Origin: Thermoanaerobaculia bacterium
GTDB taxonomy: Bacteria; Acidobacteriota; Thermoanaerobaculia; Multivoradales; JAHEKO01
Direction of reading: 5' to 3'
Length of the DNA stretch: 32,558 bases
Assembly: GCA_945787525.1 (NCBI GenBank)
Contig: CALZJC010000001.1
Span: forward strand, 1-32,558
Shown here: in pieces, positions 8,199 to 18,237 of the stretch
How the letters are laid out: every line of letters starts with the position of its first letter
How positions within the stretch are numbered: position 1 is the stretch's first letter
Notes under the pieces: model-generated
What the model saw: only the letters and a program-made list of their open reading frames with translations
The model's database searches: none
What the model was told of the DNA's origin: nothing
Made by a program: the position numbers and the translations under genes

Positions 8199-8377
8199 CC
8201 TGACCTTCTCACCAATCGTCTACGAAACGCCGCATCTTCCTGAATCTGCAGCGTTACGCTCTTGTCGGGCATCCTCAGCGTGCTTCGAGCACGCTTGCGG
8301 TGCCCTCGGTCGCAAGCCTCGCATCTTCAGGCAGCTGCGACGTTTCGCTACAACGATCGGTGAGAAGGTCAGGCTAG
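8195..8377. repeat. 183-bp inverted-repeat (REP/BIME- or MITE-like) element, double unit
   Basis: Ends CTAGCCTGACCTTCTCACCAATCGTCTACGAAACGCCGC and GCGACGTTTCGCTACAACGATCGGTGAGAAGGTCAGGCTAG are reverse complements with few mismatches; internal hairpins AGCGTGCT-TCG-AGCACGCT and CTTGCG...CGCAAG. Confidence 0.88.
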
Positions 8378-8386
8378 AATCGGTCG

Positions 8387-10054
8387 GTCATCAGCAGCAA
8401 AGACACAGAGCTTCTGCGGCGCTTTGAGCCGGTTCTGGCGTTCGCCGGCAAGGAGCGCTTTCACCCGCTCGCCATCGAGGCCTACCTCGCCTGCTGCGAT
8501 CTTTTCGAGCGCCTGAGCGGCTGGCAGCGCTGGCTTGGGCGATCCCGCAAGGTCACCGCGGAGTGGGACGAGCGGGCCGACTCTGCGGTGGCGGTGGGTA
8601 CCGGTGGGAGGGGGGCTCGGCGCGCCGCGGTGCTCAGCAGCTTCGATGCGCGACACTTTCTGAGGTTCCTGGACCCCGCGGCGAGAAGGGCACAGAAGGT
8701 CGGACGGGAGGGCGAGAGCGCCGGGCCTCCGTGGTTTGGCTTTGTCGCCATGGCGGCGCTTCTCGGTCTTGGCTGTTGGTTGGCGTACAGTCACTCATGG
8801 ATCTGGCCGGGGCGCGTGCTGCTTGTCCTCCTGGCTCTGGTTCTGGGGGCCATGCTCTTCGGCTGGCTGGAGCAGCGATTCGACGCCGACCGGGCGATGG
8901 CCGTTTTCATGGTGCTGCTGGCGACCACCGTCCTGGTGGTCGTTGCGTGGAGTTGGAGCGAGCAGGCCTGGTGGCGCTGGTGGGCGGCGTTGGTCGGTGG
9001 CGTCCTGGTCGCGGGCGGCATCCAGATCTGGGGGCGGGTCTTTCTCTCCTCGCGTGCCGCTGTGGGGTTGAACAGGCTCTCGGCGGCGCCGGTCATTCTG
9101 TCGGTGATCTGGCTGCTCCTCTCGATATGGCTGGGAGTGGTCCCGGTGGCGCTGCTCTGTGGATCGTTGGCGATCGTAATGCTGTTGGTCCTGAGCGACG
9201 ATCTCGCGGCGGCCTATATGGCCGTCTTCTCCCCATTGCGCCGTGAGGCGAGCGCCCAGGCTGTGGTCAATGAGAGACGGCTGAGGGAGGCCGGCGAGAA
9301 ACAGGTCTTCCCCTACTACGGCCGCGTGTGGAGGGATCCCGACGGCCGGCGAGTGGCTCTCCAGTACTTCTACTTCTACGCCTTCAACGACTGGCGTGGC
9401 CAGGGAGGGCTCAACTTCCATGAGGCCGACTGGGAGTGGGCGACGCTGTTCCTGCGGCGGCAAGACGACGGGTATGTGCCCCACGAGGTGGCGCTCTCCC
9501 AGCATCATTCGATCGGCCGACGGTTCTGGGACGAGGTGGAGAAGGCCGGCCCCGGGCGCGAGCATCCGGTGATCTACGTCGCGGTGGGGTCCCACGCCAA
9601 CTACTTCGAGCCCGGCAAGGTCGGCCTGGCGGATCTGGTTCGCGAGTCGTGGCTCAAGAGGGTCCTGAAGTTCGTCCTCGAATCCCGGCGCAGAAGCCGG
9701 CAGGCTGCGGACGAAGGGGTGGCGATATCCCAGAGCTGGATGGACCGCAGAGCGCCACAGCGATCCGAGGACCTGACGACTGCGGACGACCCCGATGGCA
9801 AGGGCTTGGTGATCGGCCCCGCAATGCCGCAAAGCGGCCCGCCGGATCAACGGCCAGCCGAGTGGACCGCGGCGATACTGGATGGCGGCCAGAGCTGGAT
9901 CGACTACCAGGGACTCTGGGGTCTACGCTCCCTGCTGCGCAACGAGTCCGGGCCGCCGGGGCCGCAGTGGGAGCGGGAGGAGAACCTGTTGCGGAGCGAG
10001 CGAGAGAGCGGACGTCGTCGGCTCGCCTGGGAAAACCCGCTGGCCCCCCAATAG
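8387..10054 (+). CDS. membrane protein with C-terminal Vps62-like (DUF946-like) domain; start codon uncertain
   Basis: Open frame from the in-frame TAG at 8375; convincing coding sequence upstream of the ORF-track GTG at 8588 (VISSKDTELLRRFEPVLAFAGKERFHPLAIEAYLACCDLFERL...); TM segments; C-terminal LQYFYFYAFNDWR...NFHEADWEWATLFL...ALSQHHSIGRRFWDEVEKAG...HPVIYVAVGSHANYFEPG. Confidence 0.7.
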   Translation, partial: VISSKDTELLRRFEPVLAFAGKERFHPLAIEAYLACCDLFERLSGWQRWLGRSRKVTAEWDERADSAVAVGTGGRGARRAAVLSSFDARHFLRFLDPAARRAQKVGREGESAGPPWFGFVAMAALLGLGCWLAYSHSWIWPGRVLLVLLALVLGAMLFGWLEQRFDADRAMAVFMVLLATTVLVVVAWSWSEQAWWRWWAALVGGVLVAGGIQIWGRVFLSSRAAVGLNRLSAAPVILSVIWLLLSIWLGVVPVALLCGSLAIVMLLVLSDDLAAAYMAVFSPLRREASAQAVVNERRLREAGEKQVFPYYGRVWRDPDGRRVALQYFYFYAFNDWRGQGGLNFHEADWEWATLFLRRQDDGYVPHEVALSQHHSIGRRFWDEVEKAGPGREHPVIYVAVGSHANYFEPGKVGLADLVRESWLKRVLKFVLESRRRSRQAADEGVAISQSWMDRRAPQRSEDLTTADDPDGKGLVIGPAMPQSGPPDQRPAEWTAAILDGGQSWIDYQGLWGLRSLLRNESGPPGPQWEREENLLRSERESGRRRLAWENPLAPQ

Positions 10055-10127
10055 AATCAGTCGGGGCGGACAGAGACGCTCCAGCTCACCATCGGAATCT
10101 CGAGAAGCTCGGCGAAGGAGGCATGGG

Positions 10128-11327
10128 TTGCGTTCAGTAGCTGTCCTCGGTGCGGGAATCCAGGGAACGTGCGTGGCGCTCGCCCTGCGTGCCGCGGGTT
10201 GGCGAGTGTCGTTGATCGATCAGGCTCCCGCCGTGATGCGCCGAGCGAGCTTGAGGAACGAAGGCAAGATCCACCTGGGTTTCACCTACGCAAAGGACTC
10301 GAGCCTGAGCACCGGCCGCCTGATGCTGCGTTCGGCGCTGAGCTTCGCGCCGCTGATCGACCGGTGGATCCCCGACGGCCTCGACTGGGAGCGAATCCGT
10401 GCGCGACCCTTCACCTATCTGCTCATGCGTGACTCGGCGCTCGAGCCCGAGGCGCTCTACTCCTACTACGAGCGGCTGGAGCTCGAATACCGTGCGCTTC
10501 GCGAGCCTTGGCAGCACTACCTTGATACGCGTCCGGACAGCCTGTGGAGTAAGGCGCCGCTGCCGCCGGAGGTTTCGCGGGCCGCCGTGGCAGCGGCCGT
10601 CGAGACCGCCGAGATGCCGCTCGACCTCGTCGAGCTGCGCCGCCAGCTGGCGCGAGCGGTTGGAGAGTCCGCGGTCAGCTGTCAGTTCGGGCGCCGGGTG
10701 GAGGCGGTGCGGCGTCGCGCCCACGGCTTCTCGGTTGCCGGCGTCGAAGGCGGCGGCGAGAGCTGGCGGCTGGCGGCCGACGCCGTGGTCAACTGTCTGT
10801 GGGAGGGGCGGCTCAAGATCGACGCCGAAATGGGGATGGCACCGCAACAGCCCTGGACCTACCGGCTCAAGTACCGCGTCCTCGGCCGGCTGCCGCGAGC
10901 GCTTGCAGATCTGCCCTCCCTGACCCTCGTCCTGGGCTCCTACGGCGACATCGTGCCCCTTTCAGGAGGCTCCTACATCTCCTGGTACCCGGAGTGCCGG
11001 CGCGGGTGGTCGAACGACCTGGAGGTCCCGCAATCATGGCATCGGGCCTGTGCAGGGGAGGTCGATCCCACCGAGGCGCGCGAGGTCTCGAGCCGGGTCT
11101 ACGAGGCGCTCGAGCCGATCACTCCGGGGATCGCGGCGACCTCGACCGTGGCGGTCGATGCCGGCATCGTGGTGGCCTGGGGCGATACCGACATCGATCA
11201 CCCCGACAGCGGCTTCCACCAGAGGTCCGCGGTCGGGGTCGCAGCCGATGATGGCTACTTTTCCATCGACACCGGAAAGCTCAGCTGCGGGCCTCTTTTT
11301 GCAGCCGAGCTGGCGGCCAGGATCTAG
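10128..11327 (+). CDS. FAD-dependent oxidoreductase (DAO/GMC-like Rossmann N-terminus)
   Basis: TTG start at 10128 with GAAGGAGG 6 nt upstream; SVAVLGAGIQGTCVALALRAAGWRVSLID dinucleotide-binding motif. Confidence 0.85.
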   Translation: MRSVAVLGAGIQGTCVALALRAAGWRVSLIDQAPAVMRRASLRNEGKIHLGFTYAKDSSLSTGRLMLRSALSFAPLIDRWIPDGLDWERIRARPFTYLLMRDSALEPEALYSYYERLELEYRALREPWQHYLDTRPDSLWSKAPLPPEVSRAAVAAAVETAEMPLDLVELRRQLARAVGESAVSCQFGRRVEAVRRRAHGFSVAGVEGGGESWRLAADAVVNCLWEGRLKIDAEMGMAPQQPWTYRLKYRVLGRLPRALADLPSLTLVLGSYGDIVPLSGGSYISWYPECRRGWSNDLEVPQSWHRACAGEVDPTEAREVSSRVYEALEPITPGIAATSTVAVDAGIVVAWGDTDIDHPDSGFHQRSAVGVAADDGYFSIDTGKLSCGPLFAAELAARI

Positions 11328-11329
11328 CT

Positions 11330-12229
11330 GTGCCGGTACCTCCGGCCCCGCTGGTCACCGTCGGCATTCCGCTCTATCGAGCCCGGCCGTTCGTCGACCG
11401 GATCGTCCGCAACATCGAGGAGATCGGCTATCCGGCGGTCGAGTTCATTCTGGCCGACCAGCATGGGCTGGATGATGCGCTCGAGGTCCTGCAGGAGCGT
11501 CTTGGGGATCGACCCGGAGTCAGGTTTATCGCCACACGAGACGAGCTGACCTGGTTCGACAACTACAGCTTTCTGTTTCGGCAAGCCTCGGGCACCTACT
11601 TCCGGCTCCTGTCCCAGGACGACCGGATTCTGCCGGGATCGATCTCCCACGCGGTGGAGGCCCTGGAGGCGCAGCCGAGCGCGGTGTTGGCCTACGGCCC
11701 GGTCGAGGCGGTGGATGTCGACGGGCGACAGCTAACGCCCGATCTGTGGTGCGCCGGTCACTCGACCGCCTTCACCCGGCGCTGGAACCGCTTTCACTCG
11801 GTAGCCGTATACGCAGGCTCCCGCTACCGCGGCGCGACGTTCGGCCTGATCAGGAGGTCGGCGTCGCCCACGGAAGATCCTCTTCTGCCGGAGACCTACG
11901 GCCATACAGGCCTGTCTTTTCTCGTCTGGGTCTTCGGGCTCTCGCTGCGCGGCCCGTTCTGCCTGGTGCCCGGCTATGTGAGCGCCAGGTGCGTGCATCC
12001 GGAGAGCTTCACCTCCCAGAACCTGACCCGCAGCGTCAAGGACCGAGCGCTGATTCTCTGGAGCTACTTTCGGGCCGGACTCGAGATCTGGCGCGGGATC
12101 GCCAGCGGCTTTTTCGAGCGCTGGATCACGGCGCCGATCTTGCTAGCGCTGGCGACGATCGCCATCCCGATCCTGCGCCTGGTGCGGCTGGATCGGGCCA
12201 AGACACTGCGGCGCCTGCGGCTCCGGTAG
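11330..12229 (+). CDS. glycosyltransferase family 2 protein
   Basis: PLVTVGIPLYRARPFVDRIVRNIEEIGYPAVEFILADQ...GTYFRLLSQDDRILPGSI (GT2-A fold, DD motif). Confidence 0.87.
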   Translation: MPVPPAPLVTVGIPLYRARPFVDRIVRNIEEIGYPAVEFILADQHGLDDALEVLQERLGDRPGVRFIATRDELTWFDNYSFLFRQASGTYFRLLSQDDRILPGSISHAVEALEAQPSAVLAYGPVEAVDVDGRQLTPDLWCAGHSTAFTRRWNRFHSVAVYAGSRYRGATFGLIRRSASPTEDPLLPETYGHTGLSFLVWVFGLSLRGPFCLVPGYVSARCVHPESFTSQNLTRSVKDRALILWSYFRAGLEIWRGIASGFFERWITAPILLALATIAIPILRLVRLDRAKTLRRLRLR

Positions 12230-12306
12230 CTCGATTCGCAGTCTGGTCGTGCGCCGAGCTGCGCCGGTTCCGCCAGCACCCGGCCAGGATGAGGCTGCGG
12301 GGTGCC

Positions 12307-12831
12307 CTACTCGGCTTTCCTGTCCAGCTCCATGGCGAAGAACTGGTTCCACTGCTCGCCGTCGGCCGAGAACTCGCCGGTCTCGCTCCAGTGGCCGTCG
12401 GCGATGCGGATGGTGAAGCGGACCTTGCCTTGGGGCATCTCATAGCCCCAGATGAAGGCGCCATCCTCCAGCTGCCCCTCGTGGTCGCCGGACCGGCCGT
12501 TCTCGAGGTGGCTGAGGAAGCGGTAGCCCGAGGTCTCGGGGTTGTAGGAGATCGTTGCCACGGCGTGGTGCACCACGTCGCCGGTCTCCTTGTCGTGGTG
12601 CAGTCCCTCGACGATCAGCAGCCGGCCGTCGAGCCGGCTCTCGACCGTCTCCGTGCTACGGAAGTGGCTCGGCTCGGCGGGGCCGCGGCGCATCCAGCCC
12701 TCGCCCTGCCATTGGCCCTCGAAGAACGAGATGGCGTGCATCGCTTCGAGGCCCGGATCGGCGGCGCGCTCTTCGGACAGACCGGGCGCGGCGATGGCCA
12801 GCAGCGTCAGAACGAGTGTGAGTCTCTGCAT
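12307..12831 (-). CDS. secreted DUF1579-like hypothetical protein
   Basis: Signal peptide MQRLTLVLTLLAIAAPGLSEE; FFEGQWQGEGWMRRGP...TVESRLDGRLLIVEGLHHDKETGDVVHHAVATISYNPE. Confidence 0.7.
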   Translation of the reverse strand: MQRLTLVLTLLAIAAPGLSEERAADPGLEAMHAISFFEGQWQGEGWMRRGPAEPSHFRSTETVESRLDGRLLIVEGLHHDKETGDVVHHAVATISYNPETSGYRFLSHLENGRSGDHEGQLEDGAFIWGYEMPQGKVRFTIRIADGHWSETGEFSADGEQWNQFFAMELDRKAE

Positions 12832-12893
12832 GTTCGAGATCGTATCTTCGACCCTCGGTGGCTTGCCAGGGTGTCCCCTCCGCGCCGGCCGAG

Positions 12894-14141
12894 CTATTCG
12901 TAACCCAAGGCGTCGATGGGAGCCAGCTTCGAGGCCTTCATCGCCGGCCAGAGACCGAAGGCCAACCCGACGCTGCTGCAGAAGACGACGCCGATCACCG
13001 CCCAGTTCAGGGGTATGTTGACCGCGAAGTCGGTGAACAGGGTGACGATGTTGCCGAGTCCGAAACCGACCGCGACGCCGATGACGCCGCCGACGTTGCA
13101 CAGCACGATCGCTTCGAGCAGGAACTGCAGCAGGATGTGACGGCGCTTGGCGCCGATCGCCTTGCGGATCCCGATCTCCCGGGTGCGCTCGGTGACCGAG
13201 ACCAGCATGATGTTCATGATGCCGATGCCGGCGACGACGAGGGCGACGATGCCGATGACGAAGGCGCCGATCTTGACCCCTTCGGTGGCCTGGTTGAAGG
13301 AGCGGATCAGGCTGTCGGTGGTGAAGATGGTGAAGTCGTCCTCGTCCCGCGGCGCCACGCCGCGCTCCAGCCGGAGAACCGCCCGGGTCTCCTCGATCGC
13401 GGCGTCGACCAGCTCGGCAGAGATGGCGTTGACCGTCATGTTGACGGAGCGCTCGCTGCCCCGCCCTTCGTCCCACATGCCGTAGCCGCGCTGAAACGTG
13501 GTCACCGGCAGCAGGATGTAGTTGTCGTAGTTGCCGCCCAGGGCCGAAGTCTTCTCCTCGAAGACGCCGATCACGGTGTACCTGCGGCCGTCCACCTTGA
13601 TCACCTGTCCGATGGGATCTATGAAGGGGAAGAGCTCTTCCGCCACCCGGTAGCCGATGACGACGACCTTGCGGCCGATGCGGACGTCCTCGTCGGTGAT
13701 GTTCTTGCCGAACTCGACGTAGTGGGTGTTGTTGGGCGGGTACTCCTTGGTGCCGCCGCAGAGTGTGAGGTTGGAGTTGGTCGACCTGTCCTTGAATCTG
13801 GCGGTCGAGCCGAATCGCCACAGCTCCGCCCCTACCAGGTTGACGGTCTTGACCTTCGCCCGGACCGCGTCGGCGTTGGCGATCGTGATCGGCCTGCGTT
13901 GCTGGATCTTGCGCCAGTCGACGTCGGTGTTGACTCCCGCGGGCCATTTCTGCACCTGGAAGGTCGTCGAGCCGAGGACGGTCATCTCCTGCTCCATGGT
14001 GGTCTGGATGACCGAGATCCCGGTCATGACCGCGATGATCGACGCCACCCCGGCGATGATCCCCACCAGGGTCAGGGAGGATCGCAGCTTGTGCGCCCGG
14101 ATCGCTCCCATCGCCATCTTGAACGCCTCGATCCAGATCAT
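12894..14141 (-). CDS. ABC transporter permease (MacB/FtsX type), paralogue 1
   Basis: Four-TM MacB_PCD-like; [32 protein letters not shown]...APIDALGYE. Confidence 0.93.
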   Translation of the reverse strand: MIWIEAFKMAMGAIRAHKLRSSLTLVGIIAGVASIIAVMTGISVIQTTMEQEMTVLGSTTFQVQKWPAGVNTDVDWRKIQQRRPITIANADAVRAKVKTVNLVGAELWRFGSTARFKDRSTNSNLTLCGGTKEYPPNNTHYVEFGKNITDEDVRIGRKVVVIGYRVAEELFPFIDPIGQVIKVDGRRYTVIGVFEEKTSALGGNYDNYILLPVTTFQRGYGMWDEGRGSERSVNMTVNAISAELVDAAIEETRAVLRLERGVAPRDEDDFTIFTTDSLIRSFNQATEGVKIGAFVIGIVALVVAGIGIMNIMLVSVTERTREIGIRKAIGAKRRHILLQFLLEAIVLCNVGGVIGVAVGFGLGNIVTLFTDFAVNIPLNWAVIGVVFCSSVGLAFGLWPAMKASKLAPIDALGYE

Positions 14142-14151
14142 CCCCGTCGCC

Positions 14152-15383
14152 TCACTCGTAGCGCAGAGCCTCGATGGGGTTCAATCGCGAGGCTCGCCAG
14201 GCCGGCAGGAAACCGAACAGCACGCCGACCACCGTGGAGACGACCAGCGCCACGACGACGATTCCGGGCGAGATGCTCGCCGGCATCACCAGGCGGTCGA
14301 TCAGCGCGGTGACCCCGAATGCGCCCAACAGCCCGACCAGCCCGCCGAAACTGCAGATGGCGATCGACTCGAAGAGGAACTGGGCCAGGATGACCCGCCG
14401 CTTTGCGCCGATCGCCTTGCGGATGCCGATCTCCTTGGTCCTCTCGGTGACCGACACATACATGATGTTCATCACCCCGATGCCGCCGACGAAGAGCGAG
14501 ATGGTGGTGATCACCAGGCCGATCATGACCACCACTCCCATGACGTTGTTGAACATGCCCACCAGGGCGTCCATCTGATTGATCGAGAAGTCGTCGCCGT
14601 CGCTCGGCCGGAGCTTGCGGATCTTCCGCATCTCGCCCACCAGCTCGAACTCGAAGTCGGCCAGAGACTGTTGCAGGGGAGCCTTGACGGCAACGTTGAT
14701 ATCGCGGCTGGCGCCACCGAACGCCTTGGTGAAGCTGGTGACGGGCACGAAGACCTGGCTGTCGAAGTCGGGTCCGCCGAAGAACCCGGCGCTGCCCTGC
14801 TTCTCCATCACGCCGACGACGCGGAATCGCCCGCGCCCGATCTTCAACGTCTTGTTCAGCGGGTCGACGTCCTCGAACAGCCGATCCCGGACGGTGGAGC
14901 CGATCACGCAGACGTCTTTCTTGAACTGGACGTCGAACCGGGTGAGGAAGCGGCCGAGCTCCGGCACGGCGCTGGACACCAGCATCTGCTGGTCGGTGGT
15001 GCCGATGATCGCCGCGTTGTCGATCACCGCTGAGCGGTACTTGAGGCTCTTGGTGGTATCGATGGTGGGATTGACCGCCCGCGCCGAGCGCAATCGCCGG
15101 GCCAACAGCTCGGCCTCGCCGAGGGTCAGATTGGGCCGGTTGCGGAACTCGAAGAAGTTGCCGGTGACGATCCACGGCATGCGCGAGACGTAGAGAACGT
15201 CCGAGCCGAGGGCCGACACGCTCTCCTTGAAGTTGTTCGACAGCCCGTTGGCCGCGGTCATGGTGGTGATCACGGCGACGATGCCGATGATGATCCCCAG
15301 GGTCGTGAGCACGCCTCGGCCCTTGTTGGCGCGCAGCGAGTCGAAGGCGATCTTGAGCGCCTCGACGAGCTGGCGCAGCGACT

Positions 15384-15387
<4 letters not shown>
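14152..15387 (-). CDS. ABC transporter permease (MacB/FtsX type), paralogue 2
   Basis: [36 protein letters not shown]...NPIEALRYE. Confidence 0.93.
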
Positions 15388-16106
<719 letters not shown>

Positions 16107-16112
16107 GGCGCC

Positions 16113-17372
16113 CTACGATTCGTCGCCCGATTCGTCGTCGTCGCTCTGGATCACGACCGTGGAGCCGTTTTCGAGGTCCTTGCTGATGGCCCGGTAGTTG
16201 CCGATCACCACCTGCTCGCCCTCCTCGAGCCCCTCGAGGATCTGGATGTGGGTCTCACTCTGGATGCCGACTCCGACCTGCCGGGCGACCGCCTTGCCGT
16301 CCTCCACCAGCCAGACGATCTCGACAAAGCCGTCCTTGTCCGCCGCGAACTCTTCGTCAGAGCTCGCTTCGCCGTCTTCGCCCTCGTTCTTCGTCAGCTG
16401 TTCCGGGGTGCGGACGGCGACACTCTGGATGGGCACGGCCAGGACGTTCTCGAGGGTCTCGGTGACGATCTCGGCGCTGGCCGTCATGCCGGGTCGCAGG
16501 TCGGCATTGGCCTCGGTGATAGCGATCTGGACCTGGAACTCGGTCCTCTGATCGGTGGAGCCGTCGGCGCTGATCTTGGCGGTGTTGGCGATCTCGGTGA
16601 CCTTGCCGCCCAGCACCACGTCGGGCAGGGCGTCGACCTCGATCGAGGCGCGATCCCCGACGGCGACCGAGACGATGTCGTTTTCGTCCACGTCGACCAG
16701 CGCCTCCATTCCCGAGAGGTTGGAGACCACCAGGATGACGTCCTCCTGGAACTGAGAACCCAGAGCGATCTCGCCGAGCTCCTTGTTGAGCTGGCTGATG
16801 GTCCCCGACATGGGCGCGTAGATGGTCGTCTTCGACAGGTCGTCCCGCGCCTGCTTGAGGGCGGCTCGGGACTGCTCCACCCGGTCCAGCGCCGACTGGT
16901 GCTGGGCCTTCCCGGCCTCGGCGGTGGCGTAGGCGGCATCCAGCTCGGCCTGGGTCTCGAGCCGCTGATCGAAGAGTGCCCGAGAGCGCTCGAAGTCCTT
17001 GGTCGCTTTGTTCCGGTTCTCGGCCGCGACGTCGACGTTGGACAGCTGCGAGCTCAATGCCGCCTGGGCGCTCTCGACGGCGGCCAGGTAGCTCGCCCGG
17101 TCGAGCTGCAGCAGCAGGGCGCCCTTGTCGACCCAGTCGCCCTCGTCCACCTCCAGGCGGGTGATCTTGGCGCTGACGTCGGCGCTGATGTTGACCTGGG
17201 TCTTCGGCTGGATCCGGCCGGTGGCATCCACCGTCTCGACGACGGTCATCTTGGCCACCGGCGCGACCTCCACCTCGACCCCCTCGGGGCCGCCGTTCCT
17301 GAGCTTGAAGAAGAGCCAGGCTCCGCCCCCCAGCAGCACGACGACGGCGAGAATGATGAGCGGTTTCTTCAT
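16113..17372 (-). CDS. efflux transporter periplasmic adaptor (HlyD/MacA-like)
   Basis: MKKPLIILAVVVLLGGGAWLFF signal anchor; VDATGRIQPKTQVNISADVSAKITRLEVDEGDWVDKGALLLQLD; SD AGGAGTT upstream of ATG 17372. Confidence 0.93.
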   Translation of the reverse strand: MKKPLIILAVVVLLGGGAWLFFKLRNGGPEGVEVEVAPVAKMTVVETVDATGRIQPKTQVNISADVSAKITRLEVDEGDWVDKGALLLQLDRASYLAAVESAQAALSSQLSNVDVAAENRNKATKDFERSRALFDQRLETQAELDAAYATAEAGKAQHQSALDRVEQSRAALKQARDDLSKTTIYAPMSGTISQLNKELGEIALGSQFQEDVILVVSNLSGMEALVDVDENDIVSVAVGDRASIEVDALPDVVLGGKVTEIANTAKISADGSTDQRTEFQVQIAITEANADLRPGMTASAEIVTETLENVLAVPIQSVAVRTPEQLTKNEGEDGEASSDEEFAADKDGFVEIVWLVEDGKAVARQVGVGIQSETHIQILEGLEEGEQVVIGNYRAISKDLENGSTVVIQSDDDESGDES

Positions 17373-17494
17373 CGAGCCAACTCCTGGTCTGCGAGTTTGA
17401 ACCGACCGGACAGCGGTCCGCCGCGCCACGACGCCCGCCGATCGGGCTAGCCTTGTTGCACGTTCTCAACTACGCAGAGCGGCGGCGGAAGTTC

Positions 17495-18151
17495 CTACAG
17501 AGAGGCCACGAAGACCGCGTGCCGGGCGCCGCGACCTGCTCTCGCCCGCACCGTGTGGCGACGCGCGTTGAAGCCGCTCTTGCGCAGCGTCTTGAGGAAT
17601 CGTGGATCGGCCTGCGCCGCCCAGAACGCCGCGACGCCCCCCGGCGCCAGCGCCGCCCGGATCCGTTCCAGGCCCGGCCGGTCGTAGAGCCGGCTGTTCG
17701 ACTCGAAGCACCAGGCCTCGGGGCCGTTGTCGACGTCGAGCAGGATGGCGTCCCAGGGGGCCTCGCGCCGCACCAGCTCCCAGACGTCGGCCTGGGCGAT
17801 GCGTGTCCGGCGGTCGGTGAGCGCGCCGCCCTGCAGGTCGGCCAGCCAGGTCCGGTTCCACTCGATGACCCTGGCGAACAGCTCGGCGACCACGACTTCG
17901 GCGCTGTCGGGCAGGACGTCGAGCGCCGCCCGCAGCGTGAAGCCGAGTCCCAGCCCGCCGATGAGGACCCGCGGCCGGGCGCCCAGCCCGTCGCAGGCCA
18001 GCTCTGCCAGGGCCCTCTCCGAGCCGGGGGCGCGGCTCGACATCAGCTCGTCGCCGTCGAGATAGACGAAGTAGTCCCCGTCCCGCCGATGCAGGGTCAA
18101 CTGGTGGCCTTCCGGGGTGGTGAACCGGTCCAGCGTCTCGAACGCCTTCAT
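17495..18151 (-). CDS. spermidine-synthase-like class I SAM-dependent methyltransferase fold protein
   Basis: RVLIGGLGLGFTLRAALDVLPDSAEVVVAELF...WDAILLDVDNGPEAW. Confidence 0.85.
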   Translation of the reverse strand: MKAFETLDRFTTPEGHQLTLHRRDGDYFVYLDGDELMSSRAPGSERALAELACDGLGARPRVLIGGLGLGFTLRAALDVLPDSAEVVVAELFARVIEWNRTWLADLQGGALTDRRTRIAQADVWELVRREAPWDAILLDVDNGPEAWCFESNSRLYDRPGLERIRAALAPGGVAAFWAAQADPRFLKTLRKSGFNARRHTVRARAGRGARHAVFVASL

Positions 18152-18237
18152 GGGAAGATCCTAACCGCCACAGTAGACTCTGATTGCCTCGGATGAACTC
18201 ATCCGCGCAAAAAGGCCAACTCAAAGGAGGCGCCGTC

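Noticed and set aside
8795-9850. 351-aa minus-strand ORF
   Set aside because: Antisense to the Vps62-like gene, shadow composition.
12230-12306. Possible bidirectional terminator between the convergent GT2 and DUF1579-like genes
   Set aside because: GC-rich short stems but no clear long stem and no T-tract on either strand.
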